From Hydractinia symbiolongicarpus (taxonomy: Eukaryota > Cnidaria > Hydrozoa > Anthoathecata > Hydractiniidae): a DNA stretch of 64,000 bases. The stretch covers positions 34,375,851-34,439,850 of the forward strand of contig NC_079877.1 in the NCBI RefSeq assembly GCF_029227915.1, given 5' to 3'. How positions within the stretch are numbered: position 1 is the first letter of the stretch; each line of letters begins with the position of its first letter. Shown here piece after piece: positions 22,301 to 35,708 of this stretch. A program made the position numbers and the translations under genes. Under the pieces are notes generated by a model that did no database searches, had not been told where the DNA came from, and worked only from the letters and a program-made list of their open reading frames with translations.

Positions 22301-24551
22301 CGTTAGAAAGTCAATGAAATGTACTTTTTAAAGCTTTCTCTATTTCTTCAGCGCGAACTAACGGCTAGGATTGGTCCCACAGTAAAAAATGACTTATTTA
22401 TCTAAATTTTTAAAAAAGGGCTACCACAGAGCCTAATGTAATCGCTGAGTTCCAGCAATCATGTCAAATTACGAAGAATATCATTTCTTGTAGTCAAAAT
22501 GACTCATTTATCACATTTATAAGGTCAAAGTCCAAAATCAGTTCAATTAAGTCACACAGTCAATCGTTTCACTGTTGAAAGCGATACAACTTAGTAATAT
22601 CGGAAAAAAATCACTAAATACATGTTGGTACGAATGTGTGACGCAGCTGTTGTAACTCAAACGGATTGACACCGTTAGAAAGTCAATGAAATGTGGTTTT
22701 TGAAACTGTCTCTATTTCTTCAGCGCGCGATAACTGCTAGGATTGGTCCCACAGTAAAAAAAGACTTATTTATCTTAATTTTTAAATAAAGCGCTACCAC
22801 AGCGCCCAGTGTAATCGCTGAGTTCCAGCAATCTTGTCAAATTAAGAAGAATGTTATTTCTTGGAGTCCAAGTGTCTCAATTATAACATTTATAAGGTTA
22901 AAGTCCACAATCAGTTCAATTAAGTCGCACAGTCAAACGTTTCACAGTTAAAAGAGATGCAACATAGTAATATCAGAATACTTTCGCTAAATACATGTTG
23001 GTACGAATATGTGACGCAACCGTTGTAACTCAAACGGAATTATACCGCCAAGAAATCAATGAAATGTAGTTTTTGAGAATGTCTTTAAATCTTCAGCGCG
23101 TGCTAACGGCCAGGATTGGTCCCACAGTAAGAAAATCTTATTTATCTAAATTTTAAAATGAATTGCTACCACACGGTCCAGTGTAATCGCTGAGTTCCGG
23201 CAATCATGTCAAATAAAGAAGAATATCACTTCTTGTAGTCAAAATGACTCATTTATCACATTTATAAGGTGAAAGTCCAAAATCAGTTCAATTAAGTCCC
23301 ACAGTCAATCGTTTCGCTGTTGAAAGCGATACAACTTAGTAATATCGGAAAAAAATCACTAAATACATGTTGGTACGAATGTGTGACGCAACCGTTGTAA
23401 CTCAAACGGATTGACACCGTTAGAAAGTCAATGAAATGGAGTTTTTGAAACTGTCTCTATATCTTCAGCGCGCGCTAACAGCTAGGATTGGTCCCACAGT
23501 AAAAATGACTTATTTATCTAAATTTTTAATGAATCGCTACCACAGGGTCCAGTGTAATCGCTGAGTTCCGGCAATCATGTCAAATTAGGAAGAATGTTCT
23601 TTCTTGGTGTCCACTTCTCTCATTTATCACACTTATGAGGTCACAGTCCAAAGTTAGTTCAATTAAGTCCTACAGTCTATTGTTTCACTGTTTGAAGCGA
23701 TGCAACCTAGTAATATCAGAAAAATATCGCTAAATACATGTTGGTACGAATATGTGACCCAACCGTTTTAACTCAATCGGATTGACACCATTAGAAAGTC
23801 AATGAAATGTAGTTTTTGAAACTGTCTCTACTTCTTCAGCGCGCGATAACGGCTAGGATTGGTCCCACCGTAAAAATGACTTATTTATCTAAATTTTTAA
23901 ATGAATCGCTACCACAGGGTCCAGTGTAATCGCTGAGTTCCAGCAATCATGTCAAATTACTAAGAATGTTCTTTCTTGGAGTCCAATTGTCTCATTTATC
24001 ACATTTATAAGGTCAAAGTCCAAAATCAGTTCAATTAAGTCGCACAGTCAAACGTTTCACAGTTAAAAGCGAAGCAACCTAGTAATATCCAAATACTTTC
24101 GCTAAATACATGTTGATACGAATATGTGACGCAACCGTTGTAACTCAAACGGAATTATACCGCCAAGAAATCAATGAAATGTAGTTTTTGTGAATGTCTT
24201 TATTTCTTCAGCGCGTGCTAACGGCCAGGATTGGTCCCACAGTAAGAAAATCTTATTTATCTAAATTTTTAAATAAAGCGCTTCCGCAGAGCCTAATGTA
24301 ACCGCTGAATTCCAGCAATCATGTCAAATTAAGAAGAATGTTATTCCTTGGAGACCAATTGTCTCATTTATAACATTTATAAGGTCAAAGTCCAAAATCA
24401 GTTCAATTAAGTCGCACAGTCAAATGTTTTACAGTTAAAAGCGATGCAACCTAGTAATATCCGAATACTTTCGCTAAATACATGTTGGTACGAATATGTG
24501 ACGCAACCGTTGTAACTCAAACGGAATTATACCGCCAAGAAATCAATGAAA
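19348..24551. repeat. Seven-monomer HOR (~2.6 kb), two diverged copies
   Basis: Copy 1 starts are 19348, 19718, 20090, 20462, 20833, 21206 and 21577. Copy 2 starts are 21950, 22320, 22692, 23065, 23437, 23808 and 24180. Both open with a GGTTTTTGAAACTCTC monomer, follow with a c-type TACTTTTTAAAGC monomer, and include the GTCTTTAAATCTTCAGCG monomer (20090, 23065) and a GAGTTTTTGAAACTG monomer with TCAAATTAGGAAGAATG (20462, 23437). Copy 2 has an extra a-type monomer at 22692, and copy 1 has an internal two-monomer duplication. The 23808 monomer is chimeric: its left is an ORF-class monomer and after CTAGGATTG it becomes GTCCCACCGTAAAAATGAC as in monomer b. Confidence 0.72.
20462..21949. repeat. 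Two-monomer tandem duplication (period 744 bp)
   Basis: The pair 20462+20833 is followed by 21206+21577. The second members (20833, 21577) are nearly identical over their full length. The first members share GAATGTTCTTTCTTGGTGTCC and CCTACAGTCTATCG but differ at the left end (GAGTTTTTGAAACTG against GTGGTTTTTGAAACTCTC). The crossover therefore lies inside the first monomer of the pair. Small marks separate the copies, such as GATTGTTTCC against GATAGTTTCC. Confidence 0.82.
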
Positions 24552-27500
24552 TGTAGTTTTTGTGAATGTCTTTATTTCTTCAGTGCGTGCTAACGGCCAG
24601 GATTGGTCCCACAGTAAGAAAAGACTTATTTATCTTAATTTTTAAATAAAGCGCTACCACAGCGTCCACTGTAATCGCTGAGTTCCAGCAATCTTGTCAA
24701 ATTAAGAAGAATGTTCTTTCTTGGTGTCCAGTTCTCTCATTTATCACACTTATGAGGTCACAGTCCAAAGTTAGTTCAATTAAGTCCTACAGTCTATCGT
24801 TTCACTGTTTGAAGCGAGGCAACCTAGTAATATCAGAAAAATATCGCTAAATACATGTTGGTACGAATATGTGACCCAACCGTTTTAACTCAAACGGATT
24901 GACACCGTTAGAAAGTCAATGAAATGTAGTTTTTGAAACTGTCTCTACTTCTTCAGCGCGCGATAACGGCTAGGATTGTTTCCACAGTAACAAATGACTT
25001 ATTTTTCTTAACTTTTAAACAAAGCGCTACCACAGCGCCCAGTGTAATTGCTGAGTTCCAGCAATCATGTCAAATTAAGAAGAATATCATTTCTTGGAGT
25101 CCAATTGTCTCAATTATAACATTTATAAGGTCAAAGTTCAAAATCAGTTCAATTAAGTCGCACAGTCAAACGTTTCACAGTTAAAAGCGATGCAACCTAG
25201 TAATATCAGAATACTTTCGCTAAATACATGTTGGTACGAATATGTGACGCAACCGTTGTAACTCAAACGGATTGACACCGTTAGAAAGTCAATGAAATGG
25301 AGTTTGTGAAACTGTCTCTATATCTTCAGCGCGCGCTAACGGCTAGGATTGGTCCCACCGTAAAAATGACTTATTTATCTAAATTTTTAAATGAATCGCT
25401 ACCACAGGGTCCAGTGTAATCGCTGAGTTCCAGCAATTATGTCAAATTACTAAGAATGTTCTTTCTTGGAGTCCAATTGTCTCATTTATCACATTTATAA
25501 GGTCAAAGTCCAAAATCAGTTCAATTAAGTCGCACAGTCAAACGTTTCACAGTTAAAAGCGATGCAACATAGTAATATCAGAATACTTTCGCTAAATACA
25601 TGTTGGTACGAATATGTGACGCAACCGTTGTAACTCAAACGAAATTATACCGCCAAGAAATCAATGAAATGTAGTTTTTGAGAATGTCTTTATTTCTTCA
25701 GCGCGTGCTAACGGCCAGGATTGGTACCACAGTAAGAAAATCTTATTTATCTAAATTTTAAAATGAATCGCTACCACACGGTCCAGTGTAATCGCTGAGT
25801 TCCGGCAATCATGTCAAATAAAGAAGAATATCACTTCTTGTAGTCAAAATGACTCATTTATCACATTTATAAGGTGAAAGTCCAAAATCAGTTCAATTAA
25901 GTCCCACAGTCAATCGTTTCGCTGTTGAAAGCGATACAACTTAGTAATATCGGAAAAAATCACTAAATACATGTTGGTACGAATGTGTGACGCAACCGTT
26001 GTAACTCAAGCGGATTGACACTGTTAGAAAGTCAATGAAATGGAGTTTTTGAAACTGTCCCTATATCTTCAGCGCGCGCTAACGGCTAGGATTGGTCCCA
26101 CAGTAAAAATGACTTATTTATCTAAATTTTTAATGAATCGCTACCACAGGGTCCAGTGTAATAGCTGAGTTCCGGCAATCATGTCAAATTAGGAAGAATT
26201 TTCTTTCTTGGTGTCCAATTCTCTCATTTATCACACTTATGAGGTCACAGTCCAAAGTTAGTTCAATTAAGTCCTACAGTCTATCGTTTCACTGTTTGAA
26301 GCGATGCAACCTAGTAATATCAGAAAAATATCGCTAAATACATGTTGGTACAAATGTGTGACGCAACCGTTGTAACTCAAACGGATTGACACCGTTAGAA
26401 AATCAATGAAATGTGGTTTTTGAAACTCTCTCTATATCTTCAGCGCGCGCTAACGGCTAGGATTGGTCCCACAGTAAAAGTGACTTATTTATCTAAATTT
26501 TTAATGAATCGCTACCACAGGGTCCAGTGTAATCGCTGAGTTCAGCAATCATGTCAAATTAAGAAGAATGTTCTTTCTTGGAGTCCAATTGTCTCATTTA
26601 TCACAGTTATGAGGTCACAGTCCTGAATCAGTTCAAATAATTCCCACAGTCAATCGTTTCACTGTTAGAAGCGATGCAACCTAGTAATATCAGAAAAACA
26701 TCGTTAATACATGTTGGTACGAATACGTGACCCAACCGTTGTAACTCAAACGGATTGACACCGTTAGAAAGTCAATGAAATGCACTTTTTGAAGCTGTCT
26801 CTATTTCTTCAGCGGGAACTAACGGCTAGGATTGGTCCCACAGTAAAAAATAATTTATTTATCTAAATTTTTAAAAAAAAGGTTACCCAGAGCCTAATGT
26901 AATCGCTGAATTCCAGCAATCATGTCAAATTAAGAAGAATGTTATTCCTTGGAGACCTTTTGCCTCATTTATCACATTTATAAGGTCACAGTCCTGAATC
27001 AGTTTAAATAATTCCCACAGTCAATCGTTTCACTGTTAAAAGCGATACAACTTAGGAATATCCGAAGAAAATCACTAAATACATTTTGGTACAAATATGT
27101 GACGCAACTGTTGTAACTCAAACGGATTGACACTGTTAGAAAGTCAATGAAATGTGGTTTTTGAAACTGTCTCTATTTCTTCGGCGCGCGATAACGGCTA
27201 GGATTGGTCCCACAGTAAAAAAAGACTTATTTATCTTCATTTTTAAATAAAGCGCTACCACAGCGCCCAGTGTAATCGCTGAGTTCCAGCAATCATGTCA
27301 AATTAAGAAGAATGTTATTTCTTGGAGTCCAATTGTCTCACTTATAACATTTATAAGGTCAAAGTCCAAAATCAGTTCAATTAAGTCGCACAGTCAAACG
27401 TTTCACAGTTAAAAGCGATGCAACCTAGTAATATCCAAATACTTTCGCTAAATACATGTTGATTCGAATATGTGACGCAACCGTTGTAACTCAAACGGAA

Positions 27501-29383
27501 TTATACCGCCAAGAAATCAATGAAATGTAGTTTTTGTGAATGTTTTATTTCTTCAGCGCGTGCTAACGGCCAGGATTGGTCCCACAGTAAGAAAATCTTA
27601 TTTATCTAAATTTTTAAATAAAGCGCTTCCGCAGAGCCTAATGTAAGCGCTGAATTCCAGCAATCATGTCAAATTAAGAAGAATGTTATTCCTTGGAGAC
27701 CAATTGGCGCATTAATCACATTTATAAGGTCACAGTCCAGAATCAGTTGAATTAATTCCCACGGTCAATCGTTTCACTGTTAAAAGCGATACAACTTAGT
27801 AATATCGGAAGGAAATCACTAAATACATGTTGGTACGAATGTGTGACCCAACCGTTGTAACTCAAACGGATGGACACCGTTTGAAAGTCAATGAAATGTA
27901 GTTTTTGAAACTGTCTCTACTTCTTCAGCGCGCGATAACGGCTAGTATTGTTTCCACAGTAATAAATGACTTATTTATCTAAATTTTTAAAAAAGGTCTA
28001 CCACAGCGCCCAGTGTAATTGCTGAGTTCCAGCAATCATGTCAAATTAAGAAGAATATCATTTCTTGTAGTCAAAATGACTCATTTATCACATTTATAAG
28101 GTCAAAGTCCAAAATCAGTTCAAATAATTTCCACAGTCAATCGTTTCACTGTTAAAAGCGATACAACTTAGTATTATCCGAAGAAAATCACTAAATACAT
28201 TTTGGTACGAATATGTGACGCAACTGTTGTAACTCAAACGGATTGACACCGTTAGAAAGTCAATGAAATTTAGTTTTAGAAACTGTCTCTATTTCTTCAG
28301 CGCGCGATAACGGCTAGGATTGGTCCCACAATAAAAAATGACTTATTTATCTTAATTTTTAAATAAAGCCTTACCACAGCGCCCAGTGTAATCGCTGAGT
28401 TCCAGCAATCATGTCAAATTAAGAAGAATATCATTTCTTGTAGTCAAAATGACTCATTTATCACATTTATAAGGTCAAAGTCCAAAATCAGTTCAATTAA
28501 GTCCCACAGTCAATCGTTTCACTGTTGAAAGCGATACAACTTAGTAATATCGGAAAAAAATCACTAAATACATGTTGGTACAAATGTGTGACGCAACCGT
28601 TGTAACTGAGACGGATTGACACCGTTAGAAAATCAATGAAATGTAGTTTTTGAGAATGTTTTTATTTCTTCAGCGCGTGCTAACGGCCAGGATTGGTCGT
28701 ACAGTAAGAAAATCTTATTTATCTAAATTTTAAAATGAATCGCTTCCACACGGTCCAGTGTAATCGCTGAGTTCCAGCAATCATGTCAAATTAAGAAGAA
28801 TGTTATTTCTTGGCGTCCAATTGTCTCATTTATCACACTTATGAGGTCACAGTCCAAAATTAGTTCAATTAAATCCCACAGTCAATCGTTTCACTGTTAG
28901 AAGCGATGCAACCTAGTAATATCAGAAAAACATCGTTAATACATGTTGGCACGAATATGTGACCCAACCGTTGTAACTCAAACGGATTGACACCGTTAGA
29001 AAGTCAATGAAATGTACTTTTTGAAGCTGTCTCTATTTCTTCAGCGCGAACTAACGGCTAGGATTGGTCCCACAGTAAAGAATTATTTATTTATCTAAAT
29101 TTTTTAAAAAAGGCTACCCAGAGCCTAATGTAATCGCTGAATTCTAGCAATCATGTCAAATTTAGAAGAATGTTATTCCTTGGAGACCTTTTGCCTCATT
29201 TATCACATTTATAAGGTCAAAGTCCTGAATCAGTTCAATTAAGTCCCACAGTCAATCGTTTCACTGTTGAAAGCGATACAACTTAGTAATATCGGAAAAA
29301 AATCACTAAATACATGTTGGTACGAATGTGTGACGCAGCTGTTGTAACTGAAACGGATTGACACCGTTAGAAAATCAATGAAA
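24552..29383. repeat. Mixed monomer block without a clear HOR
   Basis: Monomer starts are 24552, 24925, 25298, 25670, 26041, 26412, 26781, 27153, 27526, 27897, 28269, 28642 and 29013. Variants typical of the main HOR (27153 TCGGCGCG, 27526 GTGAATG, 28269 TTTAGTTTTAG, 29013 TACTTTTTGAAGCTG) alternate with variants of the 17-24 kb domain (25298 b-type, 26412 CTCTCTATATC). Several monomers are fusions: 24552 is variant 6 up to AGTAAGAAAA and then GACTTATTTATCTTAATT. I see no exact long period here, so this is a mosaic zone between two differently homogenised domains. Confidence 0.7.
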
Positions 29384-30501
29384 TGTGACTTTTGAAACTG
29401 TCTCTATTTCTTCAGCGCGCGATAACTGCAAGGATTGGTCCCACAGTAAAAAATGACTTATTTATCTTAATTTTTAAATAAAGCGCTACCACAGCGCCCA
29501 GTGTAATCGCTGAGTTCCAGCAATCTTGTCAAATTAAGAAGAATGTTATTTCTTGGAGTCCAGTTGTCTCACTTATAACATTTATAAGGTCAAAGTCCAA
29601 AATTAGTTCAATTAAGTCGCACAGTCAAACGTTTCACAGTTAAAAGCGATGCAACCTAGTAATATCAGAATACTTTCGCTAAATACATGTTGGTACGAAT
29701 ATATGACGCAACCGTTGTAACTCAAACGGATTGACACCGTTAGAAAGTCAATGAAATGGAGTTTGTGAAACTGTCTCTATATCTTCAGCGCGCGCTAACG
29801 GCTAGGATTGGTCCCACAGTAAAAATGACTTATTTATCTAAAATTTTAAATGAATCGCTACCACAGGGCCAATGTGTAATCGCTGAGTTCCGGCAATCAT
29901 GTCAAATTAAGAAGAATGTTCTTTCTTGGAGTCCAATTGTCTCATTTATCACACTTATGAGGTCACAGTCCAAAGTTAGTTCAATTAAGTCCCACAGTCA
30001 ATCGTTTCACTGTAAGAAGCGATGCAACCTAGTAATATCAGAAAAATATCGCTAAATACCTGTTGGTACGAATATGTGACCCAACCGTTGTAACTCAAAC
30101 GGATTGAAACCGTTAGAAAGTCAATGAAATGTACTTTTTATAGCTTTCTCTATTTCTTCAGCGCGAACTAACGGCTAGGATTGGTCCCACAGTAAAAAAT
30201 GACTTAATTATCTAAATTTTTAAAAAAGGGCTACCACAGAGCCTAATGTAATCGCTGAGTTCCAGCAATCATGTCAAATTACGAAGAATATCATTTCTTG
30301 TAGTCAAAATGACTCATTTATCACATTTATAAGGTCAAAATCCAAAATCAGTTCAATTAAGTCCCACAGTCAATCGTTTCACTGTTGAAAGCGATACAAC
30401 TTAGTAATATCGGAAAAAAATCACTAAATACATGTTGGTACGAATGTGTGACGCAACCGTTGTAACTCAAACGGATTGACACCGTTAGAAAGTCAATGAA
30501 A
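29384..30501. repeat. Isolated a-b-c trimer
   Basis: The monomers at 29384 (GCGATAACTGCAAGG), 29757 (GAGTTTGTGAAACTG) and 30130 (TACTTTTTATAGCTTTC) repeat the a-b-c order of 17118-19347, about 12.3 kb downstream. Private changes are present, including GGGCCAATGTGTAATC with one extra base in monomer b near 29868. This distant copy shows that the trimer was once more widespread or was moved by a larger rearrangement. Confidence 0.75.
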
Positions 30502-33500
30502 TGGAGTTTTTGAAACTGTCTCTATATCTTCAGCGCGCGCTAACGGCTAGGATTGGTCCCACAGTAAAAATGACTTATTTATCTAAATTTTTAAATGAAT
30601 CGCTACCACAGGGTCCAGTGTAATCGCTGAGTTCCAGTAATCATATCAAATTACGAAGAATGTTCTTTCTTGGAGTCCAATTGTCTCATTTATCACATTT
30701 ATAAGGTCAAAGTCCAAAATCAGTTCAATTAAGTCGCACAGTCAAACGTTTCACAGTTAAAAGCGATGCAACATAGTAATATCAGAATACTTTCGCTAAA
30801 TACATGTTGGTACGAATATGTGACGCAACCGTTGTAACTCAAACGGAATTATACCGCCAAGAAATCAATGAAATGTAGTTTTTGAGAATGTCTTTATTTC
30901 TTCAGCGCGTGCTAACGGCCAGGATTGGTCCCACGGTAAGAAAATCTTATTTATCTAAATTTTAAAATGAATCGCTACCACACGGTCCAGTGTAATCGCT
31001 GAGTTCCGGCAATCATGTCAAATAAAGAAGAATATCACTTCTTGTAGTCAAAATGACTCATTTATCACATTTATAAGGTGAAAGTCCAAAATCAGTTCAA
31101 TTAAGTCCCACAGTCAATCGTTTCACTGTTAAAAGCGATACAACTTAGTAATATTGGAAAAAATCAGTAAACCCATGTTGGTACGATTATGTGACGCAAC
31201 CGTTGTAACTCAAACGGATTGACACCGTTAGAAAGTCAATGAAATGGAGTTTTTGAAACTGTCTCTATATCTTCAGCGCGCGCTAACGGCTAGGATTGGT
31301 CCCACAGTAAAAATGAATTATTTATCTTAATTTTTAAATAAAGCCTTACCACAGCGCCCAGTGTAATCGCCGAGTTCCAGCAATCATGTCAAATTAAGAA
31401 GAATATCATTTCTTGTAGTCAAAATGACTCATTTAGCACATTTATAAGGTCAAAGTCCAAAATCAGTTCAATTAAGTCCCACAGTAAATCGTTTCACTGT
31501 TGAAAGCGATACAACTTAGTAATATCGGAAAAAAATCACTAAATACATGTTGGTACGAATGTGTGACGCAACCGTTGTAACTCAAACAGATTGACACCGT
31601 TAGAAAATCAATGAAATGTGGTTTTTGAAACTCTCTCTATATCTTCAGCGCGCGCTAACGGCTAGGATTGGTCCCACAGTAAAAATGACTTATTTATCTA
31701 AATTTTTAATGAATCGCTACCACAGGGTCCAGTGTAATCGCTGAGTTCCGGCAATCATGTCAAATTAAGAAGAATGTTCTTTCTTGGAGTCCAATTGTCT
31801 CATTTATCACACTTATGAGGTCACAGTCCTGAATCAGTTCAAATAATTCCCACAGTCAATCGTTTCACTGTTAGAAGCGATGCAACCTAGTAATATCAGA
31901 AAAACATCGTTAATACATGTTGGTACGAATACGTGACCCAACCGTTGTAACTCAAACGGATTGACACCGTTAGAAAGTCAATGAAATGTACTTTTTGAAG
32001 CTGTCTCTATTTCTTCAGCGCGAACTAGCGGCTAGGATTGGTCTCACAGTAAAAAATGACTTATTTATCTTAATTTTTAAATAAAGCGCCACCACAGCGC
32101 CCAGTGTAATCGCTGAGTTCCAGCAATCATGTCAAATTAAGAAGAATGTTATTTCTTGGCGTCCATTTGTCTCACTTAAAACATTTATAAGGTCAAAGTC
32201 CAAAATCAGTTCATTTAAGTCGCACAGTCAAACGTTTCACAGTTAAAAGCGATGCAACCTAGTAATATCCGAATACTTTCGCTAAATACATGTTGGTACG
32301 AATATGTGACGCAACCGTTGTAACTCAAACGGAATTATACCGCGAAGAAATCAATGAAATGTAGCTTTTGAGAATTTTTTTATTTCTTCAGCGCGTGCTA
32401 ACGGCCAAGATTGGTCCCACATTAAGAAAATCTTATTTATCTAAATTTTAAAATGAATCGCTTCCACACGGTCCAGTGTAATCGCTGAGTTCTAGCAATC
32501 ATGTCAAATTAAGAAGAATATCATTTCATGTAGTCAAAATGACTCATTTATCACATTTATAAGGTGAAAGTCCAAAATCAGTTCAATTAAGTCCCACAGT
32601 CAATCGTTTCGCTGTTGAAAGCGATACAACTTAGTAATATCGGAAAAAAATCACTAAATACATGTTGGTACGAATGTGTGACGCAACCGTGTTAACTCAA
32701 ACGGATTGACACCGTTAGAAAGTCAATGAAATGGAGTTTTTGAAACTGTCTCTATATCTTCAGCGCGCGCGAACGGCTAGGATTGGTCCCACAGTAAAAA
32801 TGACTTATTTATCTAATTTTTTAAATGAATCGCTACCACAGGGTCCAGTGTAATCGCTGAGTTCCGGCAATCATGTCAAATTAAGAAGAATTTTCTTTCT
32901 TGGAGTCCAATTGTCTCATTTATCACACTTATGAGGTCACAGTCCAAAGTTAGTTCAATTAAATCCCACAGTCAATCGTTTCACTGTTAGAAGTGATGCA
33001 ACCTAGTATTATCAGAAAATCATCGTTAATACATGTTGGTACGAATATGTGACCCAACCGTTGTAACTCAAACGGATTGACACCGTTAGAAAGTCAATGA
33101 AATGTACTTTTTGAAGCTGTCTCTATTTCTTCAGCGCGAACTAACGGCTAGGATTGGTCCCACAGTAAAAAATGACTTATTTATCTAAATTTTTAAAAAA
33201 AGGCTACCCAGAGCCTAATGTAATCGCTGAATTCCAGCAATCATGTCAAATTAAGAAGAATGTTATTCCTTGGAGACCTTTTGCCTCATTTATCACACTT
33301 ATAAGGTCACAGTCCTGAATCAGTTCAAATAAGTCGCACAGTCAAACGTTTCACAGTTAAAAGCGATACAACTTAGTAATATCAGAAGGAAATCACTAAA
33401 TACATGTTGGTACGAATATGTGACCCAACCGTTGTAACTCAAACGGATTGACACCGTTAGAAAGTCAATGAAATGGAGTTGTTGAAACTGTCTCTACCTC

Positions 33501-35708
33501 TTCAGCGCGCAATAACGGCTTTTATTGTTTCCACAGTAATAAATGACTTATTTTTCTTAACTTTTAAACAAAGCACTAACACAGCGCCCAGTGTAATTGC
33601 TGAGTTCCCGCAATCATGTCAAATTAAGAAGAATGTTCTTTCTTGGAGTCCAATTGTCTCATTTATCACACTTATAAGGTCACAGTCCTGAATCAGTTCA
33701 AATAATTCCCACAGTCAATCGTTTCACTGTTAAAAGCGATACAAGTTAGGAATATCCGAAGAAAATCACTAAATACATTTTGGTACGAATATGTGACGCA
33801 ACCGTTGTAACTCAAACGGAATTATACCGCCAAGAAATCAATGAAATGTAGTTTTTGTGAATGTCTGTATTTCTTCAGCGCGTGCTAACGGCCAGGATTG
33901 GTCCCACAGTAAGAAAATCTTATTTATCTAAGTTTTTAAATAAAGCGCTTCCGCAGAGCCTAATGTAACCGCTGAATTCCAGCAATCATGTCAAATTAAG
34001 AAGAATGTTATTCCTTGGAGACCAATTGGCGCATTAATCACATTTATAAGGTCACAGTCCAGAATCAGTTGAATTAATTCCCACGGTCAATCGTTTTACT
34101 GTTAAAAGCGATACAACTTAGTAATATCGGAAGGAAATCACTAAATACATGTTGGTACGAATATGTGACCCAACCGTTGTAACTCAAACGGATTGACACC
34201 GTTAGAAAGTCAATGAAATGTAGTTTTTGAAACTGTCTCTACTTCTTCAGCGCGCGATAACGGCTAGGATTGTTTCCACAGTAATAAATGACTTATTTTT
34301 CTTAACTTTTAAACAAAGCGCTACCACAGCGCCCAGTGTAATTGCTGAGTTCCAGCAATCATGTCAAATTAAGAAGAATATCATTTCTTGTAGTCAAAAT
34401 GACTCATTTGTCACATTTATAAAGTCAAAGTCCAAAATCAGTTCAATTAAGTCCCACAGTCAATCGTTTTACTGTTGAAAGCGATGCAACCTAGTAATAT
34501 CCGAATACTTTCGCTAAATACATGTTGGTACGAATATGTGACGCAACCGTTGTAACTCAAACGGATTGACACCGTTAGAAAGTCAATGAAATGTAGTTTT
34601 TGAAATTGTCTCCATATCTTCTGCGCGCGCTAACAGCTAGGATTGTTTCCACAGTAATAAATGACTTATTTTTCTTAACTTTTAAACAAAGCACTACCAC
34701 AGCGCCCAGTGTAATTGCTGAGTTCCCGCAATCATGTCAAATTAAGAAGAATGTTCTTTCTTGGAAACCTATTGCCTCATCTATCACACTTATGAGGTCA
34801 CAGTCCAAAGTTAGTTCAATTAAGTCCCACAGTCAATCGTTTCACTGTTTGAAGCGATGCAACCTAGTAATATCAGAAAATAATCGCTAAATACATGTTG
34901 GTACGAATATGTGACCCAACCGTTGTAACTCAAACGGATTGACACCGTTAGAAAGTCAATGAAATGTACTTTTTGAAGCTGTCTCTATTTCTTCAGCGCA
35001 AACTAACGGCTAGGATTGGTCCCACAGTAAAAAATGACTTTTTTATCTAAATTTTTAAAAAAAGGCTACCACAGAGCCTAATGTAATCGCTGAATTCCAG
35101 CAATCATGTCAAATTAAGAAGAATGTTATTCCTTGGAAACCTATTGCCTCATCTATCACATTTATAAGGTCACAGTCCTGAATCAGTTCAAATAATTCCC
35201 ACAGTCAATCGTTTCACTGTTGAAAGCGATACAACTTAGTATTATCCGAAGAAAATCACTAAATACATGTTGGTACGAATATGTGACGCAACCGTTGTAA
35301 CTCAAACGGAATTATACCGCCAAGAAATCAATGAAATGTAGCTTTTGAGAATGTTTTTATTTCTTCAGCGCGTGCTAACGGCCAGGATTGGTCCCACAGT
35401 AAGAAAATCTTATTTATCTAAATTTCAAAATGAATCGCTTCCACACGGTCCAGTGTAATCGCTGAGTTCTGGCAATCATGTCAAATTAAGAAGAATATCA
35501 TTCCTTGTAGTCAAAATGACTCATTTATCACATTTATAAGGTGAAAGTCCAAAATCAGTTCAATTAAGTCCCACAGTCAATCGTTTCGCTGTTGAAAGCG
35601 ATACAACTTAGTAATATCGGAAAAAAATCAGTAAATACATGTTGGTACGAATGTGTGACGCAACCGTTGTAACTCAAACGGATTGACACCGTTAGAAAGT
35701 CAATGAAA
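30502..35708. repeat. Mosaic block leading into HOR copy C
   Basis: Monomer starts are 30502, 30874, 31245, 31617, 31987, 32360, 32732, 33103, 33474, 33847, 34219, 34592, 34965 and 35337. From 32360 onward the order (variants 3, 4, 5, an ORF-class monomer, 6, 7, an ORF-class fusion, 20, 21) approximates the main HOR with the middle third missing. Chimeras include 31987 (variant 18 on the left, variant 2 body after GGATTGGTCTCACAG), 33474 (variant-19 left, tail of variant 5) and 34592 (variant-17 left with CCATATCTTCTGCGCG, ORF-class body after CTAGGATTG). Confidence 0.72.
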
